Source: Flavobacteriaceae bacterium
GTDB lineage: Bacteria; Bacteroidota; Bacteroidia; Flavobacteriales; Flavobacteriaceae
NCBI GenBank assembly: GCA_014239275.1
Contig: JAAZZF010000011.1
Location: 1 to 48,226 of the forward strand
Length of the DNA stretch: 48,226 nt
Direction: 5' to 3'
Part shown: positions 8,777 through 17,633 of the stretch, piece after piece
Numbering within the stretch: position 1 is the first letter of the stretch
Layout: each line of letters opens with the position of its first letter
Translations under genes and position numbers: made by a program
Notes under the pieces: model-generated
What the model was told of the DNA's origin: nothing
Database searches by the model: none
What the model saw: only the letters and a program-made list of their open reading frames with translations

Positions 8777-11662
8777 ATGAGATTCTTCATTTTATTATCA
8801 ATAATATTATCATCCATTGGACTTTATTCACAAGAACATGAATACAGTATAAAAGCTGAGTTTGATATTGTAAATAAAAAAATTAAAATCAAACAAAACT
8901 TATTGTTTTTTAATAAATATGATGTTGAATTAAATTATTTAATATTAAATGATTGGGCAAACTCTTATTCAAATTCAAAATCAAATTTAGGAAATAGACT
9001 TTCGGAAGAATACGCTCTAGCTTTTCAAAGATCCACAAAGAGTCAAAGAGGTTCAACGGTAATAAAAAAAATATATAAGAATAATTACAACTTTGATTTC
9101 TCTAGACCTAAAAATAATATAGATCTAATAAAGATAAATCTTGTTAAACCATTAAAAAAAGGAGATTCTATTAGTTTTGATATCAACTATGAAATAATAA
9201 TTCCTGATGATAATTTTACCGGTTATGGAATTGATAAATCTGGTGAAATAAATATAAGAGACTGGTATTTGACTTTTTCTAAAATAAAACACAATGAATG
9301 GATTAAAGAAAGTAATTTAGATTTAAATGATCTTTCTCATGATCCTGCATATTTTGATTTTAACATTACTTTTCCTAAAGAATATGATTTAATTTCTGAT
9401 ATAAATCAACTTAAACTTAATAAGAAATTAAATTTAAAAAACTTTATTTCTGTAAAAGAGATTAGAAAAAATTCTAGTCTGATCCTTACCAAGAAATCCA
9501 ACTATGTTGAATACATTACAAATGACATTAAAATATATTCTGATATTGATAATTATGAAAATAAATCCGATGAAATTGTCAATAAAGTAATATCATATGT
9601 TGATGATAAAACAGGCAATAAAATTCCTCTAAGCAAAATAAATAATAAGATTATTCAGAAAGACTCATTAATAATAAAAATACTTAATTATGCTGAAAAG
9701 AAAATAGGCAATTACCCATATAACAAAATGGTTGTTTCTAGAAAAAACCAATCTAGAAGACCAATTTATGGAATTAATAATTTACCTAAGATTATAAGCC
9801 CCTTTGATCAATCATTCCTTTTTGAGTTTAATTTTTTAAAGGAATTTTTACATACTTATTTAGAAGAATCTATTTTATTACATAAGAGAAAAAAATATTG
9901 GGAAATAGAAGGGATTGTAATTTATTTATTAATGGATTATATAGATACATATTATCCTGAATTAAAATTAATTGGAAAGTATAGTAATTTAAAAATTTTA
10001 AAAAACAGGAATTATGCTAAATATTCCTTTAATGAACAATATCGCTTATTCGAAAATATTATTTCAAGCAGAAATATTAATCAACCCTTAGGTTTATCAC
10101 TTGATTCCCTGACAAGAATAAACCAAAAAATTATTAACCCTTACAAAACAGGATTAGGAATAAAAATGCTATCTCAAACCTTAAATAAAGAAATAATAGA
10201 TAATTCAATAAAAGAATATTTTAAAAGAAATAATTTAAAAAATAATACTCCAGTAACTTTTCAAGAGATTATAGAACGAAATTCTAGAAATAATTCAAGC
10301 TGGTTTTTTAATGATTTTTTAAAAAGAAAATCATTTAAAGATTTCACAATAAAGAAAATATATGAGTCAAACAAATTAACATATTTTAAGTTGTCGAATT
10401 ATTATAACTCTAACTCTCCCATTCAATTATCTTTGTTAAAAGATAATAAGATATTAAAAGAAGATTGGATTATTATTAAAGAAAAAGACACTATAATTTC
10501 TTACGAATCAAATCTATATGATTTTATAGAAATAAATAAAAACAAATATATAACAGAAAGAAATTATAAGAACAATTTAGCATCATTCAAAAATTATAAA
10601 AAACCCTTTAAACTAATATTATTCAATGATTTTGAAAGTACTTACAACAAACAGTTAAATTATATACCATTATTAGGCTACAATTTATATGATGGTCTAA
10701 TGCCTGGAATAACTTTAACTAATATAACTCTTATTAAAAAACCATTTAGTTATAAGATAAAACCTTTTTACTCATCAAAACAGAAAAAGATTTTAGGAAG
10801 TATGAATTTAAAATACACGAAATATAATGAGAATAAAAAGCTGTTTAGTACACAATATTTTATTAGTGGTTCTACATTTCATTATAAAGAAAATCTATCT
10901 TATACTAGTTTATTTCCTTCAATAACGTTTACATTTAGAAATTCAGATCTGAGATCTAATTTTAGACAGTTTTTGAATTTAAGATATATTAGTATTTATA
11001 GAGAAGAAAATATTGATCAACAAAAGTATCCTAACTATAACATATTCAATGCAAAATATATTTTAACAAACTCAAACGGAGGAAAGGGATTCACATTAAA
11101 TTCTGATTTACAAATCAGTAAATCATTTGTAAAAACTTCATTTACTGGAATGTATAGAAATTATTATAAAGACAACAGGCAATATAATTTTAGACTATTT
11201 ATTGGAAAGTTTTTGTACAATTCAACTGATGATGATTATTTTAGTTTTTCAACATACAGAGCCCGAGATTATATGTTTAATTATAATTTATTGGGTCGTT
11301 CAGAAACTACAGGATTTTATAGTCAACAATTTATTAGTTCTGAGGGTGCATTAAAATCAATGATTAATCCTGCATATTCAAATGATTGGCTTATATCAGT
11401 TAATTCAGGTATTACATTATGGCAATGGATAGAGGGATATTATGATCTTGCATTTATAAAAAATAAAAATAAAAACATTCAAACAGCCTATGATTCAGGC
11501 ATCAGATTGAATATTCTTACTGATTATTTTGAATTATATTTTCCTTTTTATTCTTCTCTAGGAAATGAACTAAAACATTCTAATTATTCCGATAAAATTA
11601 GATTTAAAATTACTTTTGATCCAAATACTGTTTCAGGATTATTTACAAGAAGATGGTTTTAA
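8777..11662 (+). CDS. Secreted M1-aminopeptidase-like protein with a broken zinc site and a beta-rich C-terminal half
   Basis: 961 residues. A signal peptide (cleavage likely after LYSQ, residue 19) leads into an M1-type N-terminal domain and a gluzincin-like domain. The zinc motif HExxH-18-E aligns exactly with KEFLH (355-359) and Glu378 in WEIEGIVIYL: the catalytic Glu356, His359 and Glu378 remain, but the first zinc ligand is Lys355. The exopeptidase loop GxMEN reads YGINN (331-335), so its glutamate is also gone. From about 600 on the chain is rich in Tyr, Asn and alternating hydrophobics, and it ends in FTRRWF, like an outer-membrane beta-barrel strand. I infer a non-catalytic or altered enzyme at the outer membrane; its role is unknown. 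Confidence 0.72.
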   Translation: MRFFILLSIILSSIGLYSQEHEYSIKAEFDIVNKKIKIKQNLLFFNKYDVELNYLILNDWANSYSNSKSNLGNRLSEEYALAFQRSTKSQRGSTVIKKIYKNNYNFDFSRPKNNIDLIKINLVKPLKKGDSISFDINYEIIIPDDNFTGYGIDKSGEINIRDWYLTFSKIKHNEWIKESNLDLNDLSHDPAYFDFNITFPKEYDLISDINQLKLNKKLNLKNFISVKEIRKNSSLILTKKSNYVEYITNDIKIYSDIDNYENKSDEIVNKVISYVDDKTGNKIPLSKINNKIIQKDSLIIKILNYAEKKIGNYPYNKMVVSRKNQSRRPIYGINNLPKIISPFDQSFLFEFNFLKEFLHTYLEESILLHKRKKYWEIEGIVIYLLMDYIDTYYPELKLIGKYSNLKILKNRNYAKYSFNEQYRLFENIISSRNINQPLGLSLDSLTRINQKIINPYKTGLGIKMLSQTLNKEIIDNSIKEYFKRNNLKNNTPVTFQEIIERNSRNNSSWFFNDFLKRKSFKDFTIKKIYESNKLTYFKLSNYYNSNSPIQLSLLKDNKILKEDWIIIKEKDTIISYESNLYDFIEINKNKYITERNYKNNLASFKNYKKPFKLILFNDFESTYNKQLNYIPLLGYNLYDGLMPGITLTNITLIKKPFSYKIKPFYSSKQKKILGSMNLKYTKYNENKKLFSTQYFISGSTFHYKENLSYTSLFPSITFTFRNSDLRSNFRQFLNLRYISIYREENIDQQKYPNYNIFNAKYILTNSNGGKGFTLNSDLQISKSFVKTSFTGMYRNYYKDNRQYNFRLFIGKFLYNSTDDDYFSFSTYRARDYMFNYNLLGRSETTGFYSQQFISSEGALKSMINPAYSNDWLISVNSGITLWQWIEGYYDLAFIKNKNKNIQTAYDSGIRLNILTDYFELYFPFYSSLGNELKHSNYSDKIRFKITFDPNTVSGLFTRRWF

Positions 11663-11690
11663 TTATTTAGGAAAAAAATTCTATTTTTCT

Positions 11691-11698
11691 TAAATTTG
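11691..11698 (+). promoter_or_regulatory. Promoter -7 box (TAAATTTG) for the E1 fusion gene
   Basis: TAAATTTG matches TAnnTTTG exactly and lies in the only gap before the E1 gene. A start about five bases downstream would give a leader of roughly 12 bases to the ATG at 11715. No clear -33 TTG is present; TTTAG near 11666 is the nearest candidate. Confidence 0.55.
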
Positions 11699-11714
11699 AC
11701 GCCCCATAAACATT

Positions 11715-14114
11715 ATGCAAAGTAATCTTGATCTTAATAAAGAAATTTCTTTTGAATCCTTCAAAGGACAGATCTTAGATGACTACAAGCTAATTGTAAC
11801 AAGTAGAGAGGCTAGTTTATTAGGAAGAAGGGAAGTTTTAAGTGGAAAAGCAAAATTTGGAATATTTGGAGATGGAAAAGAACTACCTCAAATAGCTTTA
11901 GCAAAAGTTTTTCAAAATGGTGATTTTAGATCTGGTTATTATAGAGATCAAACTTTTATGATGGCTATAAACGAATTAAATCCAAAACAATTATTTTCTG
12001 CTTTATATGCAAATACTGATATAAATGAAGAACCGATGTCAGCTGGCAGGCAAATGGGTGCTCATTTTAATACTGTAAGTTTGAATGAAGATGGATCTTG
12101 GAAAGATTTGGTTAATCAGAAGAATTCTAGCTCAGATGTTTCTTGTACTGCTTCACAGATGCCTAGATTACTTGGATTAGCTCAAGCATCAAAGTTGTAT
12201 AGAAAATTTACAACTAAAAATAAATTTTCTAAAAATGGCAATGAAATTGCATGGGGAACTATAGGAAATGCTAGTACAAGTGAGGGAATATTTTTTGAAG
12301 TATTAAATGCAGCAGGTGTTCATCAAGTACCAATGGTTATTAGTGTTTGGGATGATGATTATGGAATATCTGTAGAGAATAAAGATCAGACTATTAAACA
12401 AAGTATTTCTGAAGCACTTTCTGGTTTTCAAAGATCAAATAAAAGTGAAGGGTTTGAAATACTTTCAGTGAATGGATGGGATTACCCAAATTTAATTAAT
12501 ACTTATCAAAAAGCTAATGATATTGCTAGAGAACAACATATTCCGGTTTTAATTCACGTCAAAGAACTTACTCAACCAATAGGACATTCCTCATCAGGTT
12601 CTCATGAAAGATACAAGTCGGAGGAAAGATTGATTTGGGAGAAGAATAATGATTGTAATTTAAAAATGAGAGAATGGATATTAAATAATAATATTGCAAC
12701 TGAATTAGAATTAGAAAACATAGAAAAAACATCTAAAGAAGAAATCAAAATTGCTAAAGCTGAAGCATGGAATACATATCAAAAACCTATAATTAAATCA
12801 CGATTAACCCTATTAGAGCTATTATCTTCATTAAATGATGAATTTAAAGAGTTTGGGATTAATGATATTACTCAAAATCTTGAGAGAATTAAAGAACCCA
12901 ACAATAAAGATTTATTATCAACATCAAGAAAAATTTTAAGAATTTTAGTACATCAAAAAAGTGATAATATAAACTTTTTAAAAGAATGGATTAATAAATT
13001 TAGTTCTTTAAATCAAAAAAAATATAGTTCAAAACTTTATAATGAATCTTCTTCTAATGCTGCAGGTGTTAAGGAAATAAAACCTTTGTATGGGAATTCA
13101 AAAAAAGTAGATGGAAGAATTGTACTTAGGAACAACTTTAAGGAACTTTTAAGTTTATATGATAATTTACTGATTTTTGGTGAAGATGCTGGCAAAATTG
13201 GTGATGTTAATCAAGGTTTAGAAGGTCTTCAAGAAATTTATGGGGAAGAAAGAGTTGGAGATAGAGGGATTAGAGAAGCGTCAATTATTGGTGAAGGCAT
13301 AGGTTTATCTTTAAGAGGATTTCGTCCAATTGCTGAAATCCAATATTTAGATTACATTTTATATGGATTACAGATTTTAAGTGATGATTTAGCTACCCTA
13401 CACTATAGAACATTTGGAAGACAAATTGCACCTTTAATTATCCGTACAAGAGGACATAGATTAGAAGGTATTTGGCATTCGGGATCTCCAATGGGAGCTT
13501 TACTATCTACTTTAAGAGGAATTAATATTCTTGTTCCTAGAAATATGGTTCAAGCTTGTGGAATGTATAATACTTTGTTACAATGTGATGAACCAGCTAT
13601 TCTAATAGAATCTTTAAACGGATATAGATTAAAGGAAAAACAACCTACAAATCTATCTAAGTTTACTGTTTTATTAGGCAAATCAGAGGTTTTAAGGAAG
13701 GGAAAAGATATTTCAATAGTTTCATATGGATCTACTCTAAGACTTGTAGAAAAAGCTGCTATTGAACTCGAACAATTTAATATTGATGTAGAAGTAATTG
13801 ATTTACAAACATTGATTCCCTTTGATACTGAAAATATAATAAGAGAAAGCCTAAAAAAGACGAGTAGATTACTTATTGTAGATGAAGACCTTCCTGGTGG
13901 AGCATCTGCATATATTTTACAAAAAATAATTGAAGATCAAAAAGCTTTTAATTTATTGGACAGCAATCCAATTACATTAACTGCTAAAGAACATAGAACA
14001 GCATATGGAAGCGATGGAGATTATTTCTCAAAACCATCTATTGATGATATTTTTGAAAAATCATATGAAATAATGAATGAATATGATCCGAAAAATTATC
14101 CAGAAATTTTTTAA
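11715..14114 (+). CDS. 2-oxoacid dehydrogenase E1 component, fused alpha and beta subunits
   Basis: 799 residues joining the two chains of a thiamine-diphosphate E1. The alpha part (about 1-350) has YYRDQTFMMA, SAGRQMGAHF and the cofactor region GNASTSEG followed by WDDDYGIS. The beta part (about 460-799) has LLIFGEDAGKIGDV, VGDRGIREASIIGEG, PIAEIQYLDYI and DEDLPGGASAYI. In a branched-chain or pyruvate dehydrogenase complex E1 decarboxylates the 2-oxoacid and passes the acyl group to E2; no E2 or E3 gene is in the window. The classic GDG...NN cofactor motif reads GNA...DD, which I recall as normal for this flavobacterial fusion group. Branched-chain substrate preference is an inference. It overlaps holA by 4 bases, convergently. 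Confidence 0.88.
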   Translation: MQSNLDLNKEISFESFKGQILDDYKLIVTSREASLLGRREVLSGKAKFGIFGDGKELPQIALAKVFQNGDFRSGYYRDQTFMMAINELNPKQLFSALYANTDINEEPMSAGRQMGAHFNTVSLNEDGSWKDLVNQKNSSSDVSCTASQMPRLLGLAQASKLYRKFTTKNKFSKNGNEIAWGTIGNASTSEGIFFEVLNAAGVHQVPMVISVWDDDYGISVENKDQTIKQSISEALSGFQRSNKSEGFEILSVNGWDYPNLINTYQKANDIAREQHIPVLIHVKELTQPIGHSSSGSHERYKSEERLIWEKNNDCNLKMREWILNNNIATELELENIEKTSKEEIKIAKAEAWNTYQKPIIKSRLTLLELLSSLNDEFKEFGINDITQNLERIKEPNNKDLLSTSRKILRILVHQKSDNINFLKEWINKFSSLNQKKYSSKLYNESSSNAAGVKEIKPLYGNSKKVDGRIVLRNNFKELLSLYDNLLIFGEDAGKIGDVNQGLEGLQEIYGEERVGDRGIREASIIGEGIGLSLRGFRPIAEIQYLDYILYGLQILSDDLATLHYRTFGRQIAPLIIRTRGHRLEGIWHSGSPMGALLSTLRGINILVPRNMVQACGMYNTLLQCDEPAILIESLNGYRLKEKQPTNLSKFTVLLGKSEVLRKGKDISIVSYGSTLRLVEKAAIELEQFNIDVEVIDLQTLIPFDTENIIRESLKKTSRLLIVDEDLPGGASAYILQKIIEDQKAFNLLDSNPITLTAKEHRTAYGSDGDYFSKPSIDDIFEKSYEIMNEYDPKNYPEIF

Positions 14115-15121
14115 TTAATAATTTGAATAATTAGCTGTCGTAGTAAATCATTATTCGAAATATTTGAAACCCCTACTCCTTTACTTTTTAAATCAAAATT
14201 TTTTATCAAGCTAATTATAGAACTTATATTTTTCATTGAATAATTTTTAGAAGCACCAATATAATCTTTAACAAAAAAGGGATTAATTCCTAATATACTT
14301 GCTACATTATTTTGAGATTTATTTGTAATACTATGATATTGAAAAATCTGAATAAAATAATTGAAAAGAGAAGATAATGTCATTTGGATAGGATGTTTAT
14401 TTGAATTTGATGATAAGTAATTACATATCATTAAAGCTTTTGACAGATCTTTTTTGCCAACAGCATTTCTTAATTCAAAAACATTATAATCTTTACTAAT
14501 ACCAATGTTTTCTTCAATTAAAAGTGGAGTTATTTTCTTTTCTTTAGAACTTATAATTTTTAGTTTATTTAGCTGGTTATTTATCTTATTAAGATCATTT
14601 CCTAAATAATCAACCAACATTAAACAAGCTTTAGGTTCTATTGAGTAATTATCAATATTTAACTGATTAATTATCCACTGTGGAACTCGATCTTCATAAA
14701 TCTTTTTACAATCAATTACAGTTCCAAATTTTTGAATGTTTTTATATAATTTTTTTCTTTTATCTAAGGTTTTGTATTTATAGTTAATTATTAGAACTGT
14801 ACTTAATAATGGATTTATAGCATAATCTGAAAGGTTTTCTATTTTTCTTGATAAATCTTGAGCTTCTTTTAAAATAACTATCTGATATTCACTTATCATT
14901 GGATATCTCTTACAATGAGAAACTAATTCATCAATATTCGTTTCTTTTCCATATAAAACAGTTTTATTAAAGTTTTTTTCATCATCTGTTAAAACTTCTT
15001 TGTCTAAAAGATCAGTGATAAAGTCAATATAATAAGTTTCCTCACCCATCAAAAAATATATTGGAGAATAAACTTTATTTTTAATTTTTGAAATTATAGT
15101 ATTAATTTCCTGTAAATTCAT
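14111..15121 (-). CDS. holA: DNA polymerase III subunit delta
   Basis: 336 residues, the usual length for HolA, the clamp-loader subunit that opens the beta clamp. The N-terminus has PIYFLMGEETYYID, the degenerate nucleotide-binding segment of delta subunits; then comes PMISEYQIVILKEAQDL, and a helical collar domain ends the protein (LSSLFNYFIQIFQ; NDLLRQLIIQIIN). Its partner clamp DnaN is encoded at 40972. The ATG at 15121 lies only 15 bases from the divergent HsdR_N-type gene, so their promoters must reach into each other's coding sequence. Confidence 0.88.
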   Translation of the reverse strand: MNLQEINTIISKIKNKVYSPIYFLMGEETYYIDFITDLLDKEVLTDDEKNFNKTVLYGKETNIDELVSHCKRYPMISEYQIVILKEAQDLSRKIENLSDYAINPLLSTVLIINYKYKTLDKRKKLYKNIQKFGTVIDCKKIYEDRVPQWIINQLNIDNYSIEPKACLMLVDYLGNDLNKINNQLNKLKIISSKEKKITPLLIEENIGISKDYNVFELRNAVGKKDLSKALMICNYLSSNSNKHPIQMTLSSLFNYFIQIFQYHSITNKSQNNVASILGINPFFVKDYIGASKNYSMKNISSIISLIKNFDLKSKGVGVSNISNNDLLRQLIIQIIN

Positions 15122-15136
15122 CTTGAGTTTTATTAT

Positions 15137-15574
15137 ATGATAAAATTAAATTTTCCCAATTTTAAATTCAACTTTAAAAATAAAGATAATAAACCTCATA
15201 TTTTTGATATTTTAAGAAAAAAATTGATTTTATTAACTCCTGAAGAATGGGTAAGACAACATGTTATAAAATTTTTAATTTCTCAAAATATTCCAAAAAA
15301 TCATATTGCAGTTGAAAAGAAAATTGTTATCAATAAAATGACAAAAAGATTTGACCTTGTAGTTCATGACAGAAATGGTAATATTTTATTGTTAATTGAA
15401 TGTAAAGCTCCCAATGTAAAAATTGATCAAAAAGTATTTGACCAAACTTCTGTATATAATCAATATTTAAAATCTGAGTTTTTGATGATAACTAATGGTT
15501 TAAATCATTTTTATTTTAAAGTAGATGACAAAGCTAAAACTTATAAGTTTGTAAAAAAATTTCCATTAAAATGA
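15137..15574 (+). CDS. Orphan type I restriction enzyme R N-terminal-like (HsdR_N) nuclease-fold protein
   Basis: 145 residues. The core is a PD-(D/E)xK nuclease fold: Asp73 in KRFDLVVHD, then IECKAP with Glu88 and Lys90, and a preceding LTPEEWVRQHVIKFL helix, as in the HsdR N-terminal domain. There is no helicase domain and no hsdM or hsdS nearby, so it is not part of a type I restriction system here. I recall a similar small gene next to holA in other flavobacteria, which would suggest a housekeeping DNA role, but that is inference. The GT2 gene overlaps its stop by 4 bases (ATGA), indicating co-translation. Confidence 0.8.
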   Translation: MIKLNFPNFKFNFKNKDNKPHIFDILRKKLILLTPEEWVRQHVIKFLISQNIPKNHIAVEKKIVINKMTKRFDLVVHDRNGNILLLIECKAPNVKIDQKVFDQTSVYNQYLKSEFLMITNGLNHFYFKVDDKAKTYKFVKKFPLK

Positions 15575-16578
15575 AAATAGCTATCGTAATATTAAATTGG
15601 AATGGACTTAAACTATTAAAAGAATTTTTGCCAAGTGTAGTTAACAATTCTGGTGATAATCCTATTTATATTATTGATAATAATTCAGATGATAATTCAA
15701 TAGATTTTATAAATAAAAACTATATTAATATTACACTTATAAGAAATGATAAAAATTACGGATATGCAAAAGGATATAACGAAGGTTTAAAACATGTAAA
15801 TGAGGAAGTTTTTTGTTTATTAAATAATGATGTAGAAGTTACAACGGGGTGGTTAGACCCTGTTATCAAAGAGTTTGAATTCGATAATTTTTTAGTTGTT
15901 GCCCAACCAAAAATTCTTGATTATAAAAATAAAAATAAATTTGAATATGCAGGTGCAGCAGGAGGTTATATAGATTATTTTGGTTACCCTTACTGTAGAG
16001 GAAGAATCAATGATAGTATAGAAATAGATAAAGGCCAATATGATAAAAATGTTGATATTTTTTGGGCATCTGGAGCATGTTTTATTGTAAGAAAAAAAAC
16101 CTTTGATGAATTAAATGGTTTTGATGAAAGATTTTTTTGCCATATGGAAGAAATTGATTTGTGTTGGAGAATAAATAATTATAATCGAGACTTAAAAAAA
16201 ATATTTATTCATGATAGTATTGTTTATCATTTAGGCGGAGGTTCTCTTTCAAAAAATTCTCCAGTTAAAACATTTTATAATTTTAGAAATTCATATTATA
16301 TGATAAGAAAAAATATGAACACTTTAAACAATGATAAACTTTTCATGTTAAAAAGAATATCACAGGATTTAATGATTGCTACTTATTATTTCTTGTTGTT
16401 ACAATTTGGCAAGTTTTTTGCAATAATATTAGCAATTACATATAGTTTAATGCAACGTATGCCTTATATGTCATATAATTTTAACAATAAAACTAAAAAC
16501 CATTACGTTATTAAGTCAATAATATATAAATATTTGATTCTTAAAAAAAGAGTTTTCTCCAAGTTAAATAAGAGTTAA
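15571..16578 (+). CDS. Glycosyltransferase family 2 protein
   Basis: 335 residues with a GT-A fold: ILNWNGLKLLKEFLPSV at the N-terminus, a nucleotide-binding IIDNNSDDNS, the metal-site region LLNNDVEVTTGWLDPVI, and an acceptor/catalytic region with GACFIVRKKTF and CHMEEIDLCWRI. The layout resembles rhamnosyl- and other cell-surface glycosyltransferases that build polysaccharide or LPS. A hydrophobic stretch near 270-300 (YYFLLLQFGKFFAIILAI) may attach it to the inner membrane. Its start overlaps the HsdR_N-type gene, and ompA-like follows after about 60 bases with its own promoter. Sugar and acceptor cannot be predicted. Confidence 0.87.
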   Translation: MKIAIVILNWNGLKLLKEFLPSVVNNSGDNPIYIIDNNSDDNSIDFINKNYINITLIRNDKNYGYAKGYNEGLKHVNEEVFCLLNNDVEVTTGWLDPVIKEFEFDNFLVVAQPKILDYKNKNKFEYAGAAGGYIDYFGYPYCRGRINDSIEIDKGQYDKNVDIFWASGACFIVRKKTFDELNGFDERFFCHMEEIDLCWRINNYNRDLKKIFIHDSIVYHLGGGSLSKNSPVKTFYNFRNSYYMIRKNMNTLNNDKLFMLKRISQDLMIATYYFLLLQFGKFFAIILAITYSLMQRMPYMSYNFNNKTKNHYVIKSIIYKYLILKKRVFSKLNKS

Positions 16579-16606
16579 ATAAATAACTTTAGTATTAATA
16601 TTTTAC

Positions 16607-16614
16607 TAAATTTG
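16607..16614 (+). promoter_or_regulatory. Promoter -7 box (TAAATTTG) for the OmpA-family gene
   Basis: TAAATTTG is an exact TAnnTTTG match. It lies 25 bases before the ATG at 16640, in the gap after the glycosyltransferase gene. The inferred transcription start is near 16619, giving an A-rich leader of about 20 bases. No clear -33 TTG is visible; CTTTAG at 16587 is a weak candidate. Confidence 0.58.
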
Positions 16615-16639
16615 AAAAATTAAAATAAATTAAAATAAT

Positions 16640-17497
16640 ATGAAAAAGATCTTTTTATTGATACTAAGTGTATCATTTTTATTTCCTTCTTGCGTTTCAC
16701 AAAAAAAATATGCAGCATTAGAAGCTGTGAATCAGCAAAGTAAGGATTTGCTAAACTCGGCAACTGTTAAACTTAATAGTTGCATTGATGAAAAAGCCGG
16801 AGCTGAGGCTGAACTAAAGTCTTTAAAAGAACAGGTTACTTTTTTAAGCAATAATAATCAGGATTTAATTAACACCATGGGGAATCTTACAACTCTATCT
16901 CAAAAAGGTGCTGAAAATCTTGAAAAATCTCTTGAAAGTATGAAAGAAAAAGACTTAACTATAAACAGTATGAGAGATGCAGTTACTAGAAGAGATTCTG
17001 TAACATTAGCTTTAGTGACTAGTTTAAAAGGAACTTTTATTGATATAAGTGATAAAGATATTGAAGTAAATGTCGAAAAAGGAGTTGTATTTATTTCTAT
17101 TTCAGATAAATTACTATTTAATAGTGGAAGCTATGTTGTTTCTGAAAGAGCAAAAGAAGTTTTAGGTAAAGTTGCAAAAGTTGTTCTTGAAAAGCCTGAA
17201 ATTGAATTTTTGGTTGAGGGTCACACTGATGATCAATCTATTCAAAACGAAGTTCTTTTAGATAACTGGGATTTAAGTGTTAAAAGAGCAACTTCAGTAG
17301 TTAGAGTATTGCAAAACGACTTTGGTGTTCAACCAGAAAGGATGACTGCTGCAGGGAGAAGTTATTATGTTCCAGTTGCTGATAATGATACTGCAGAAAA
17401 TAGATCAAAAAATAGAAGAACAAGAATTGTTGTTCTGCCAAAACTAGATCAGTTTTACGATCTAATTGAACAAGGAATGAAAGCAGCAGGGAATTAA
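16640..17497 (+). CDS. OmpA-family peptidoglycan-binding lipoprotein
   Basis: 285 residues. A lipoprotein signal ends at FPSC (Cys18). A helical, probably coiled-coil region follows (about 24-115, rich in Glu, Lys, Leu and Asn), then a C-terminal OmpA/MotB domain (about 150-280). The domain shows LLFNSGSYVVSERAKEVL, EGHTDD, LSVKRATSVVRVL and the peptidoglycan-binding NRRTRI. Such proteins tether the outer membrane to the cell wall. Higher GC and more frequent preferred codons than its neighbours, a matching promoter box and a strong terminator suggest high expression as a single-gene unit. Confidence 0.92.
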   Translation: MKKIFLLILSVSFLFPSCVSQKKYAALEAVNQQSKDLLNSATVKLNSCIDEKAGAEAELKSLKEQVTFLSNNNQDLINTMGNLTTLSQKGAENLEKSLESMKEKDLTINSMRDAVTRRDSVTLALVTSLKGTFIDISDKDIEVNVEKGVVFISISDKLLFNSGSYVVSERAKEVLGKVAKVVLEKPEIEFLVEGHTDDQSIQNEVLLDNWDLSVKRATSVVRVLQNDFGVQPERMTAAGRSYYVPVADNDTAENRSKNRRTRIVVLPKLDQFYDLIEQGMKAAGN

Positions 17498-17515
17498 ACA
17501 ATAAAATTAATTAAT

Positions 17516-17548
17516 AAAAAAACACACTTAAATGGTGTGTTTTTTTTT
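17516..17548 (+). terminator. Rho-independent terminator after the OmpA-family gene
   Basis: A stem AACACAC (17521-17527) / GTGTGTT (17535-17541) with a 7-base loop is followed by a T run to 17548. Five A's before the stem can pair with the T run and lengthen it. It is the clearest intrinsic terminator on the plus strand of the window. The rest of the gap to 17634 shows nothing else convincing. Confidence 0.85.
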
Positions 17549-17633
17549 GATTCAATTTTAAGTAAATAAAAAAAATATAATAAAATAGATAATACCCAAT
17601 TTAATAGTCGACATTTGCAGCCAAAATTAATAG

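Noticed and set aside
15137..15574. Type I restriction-modification system
   Set aside because: Only the N-terminal nuclease-like domain is present; there is no helicase region and no hsdM or hsdS gene nearby.
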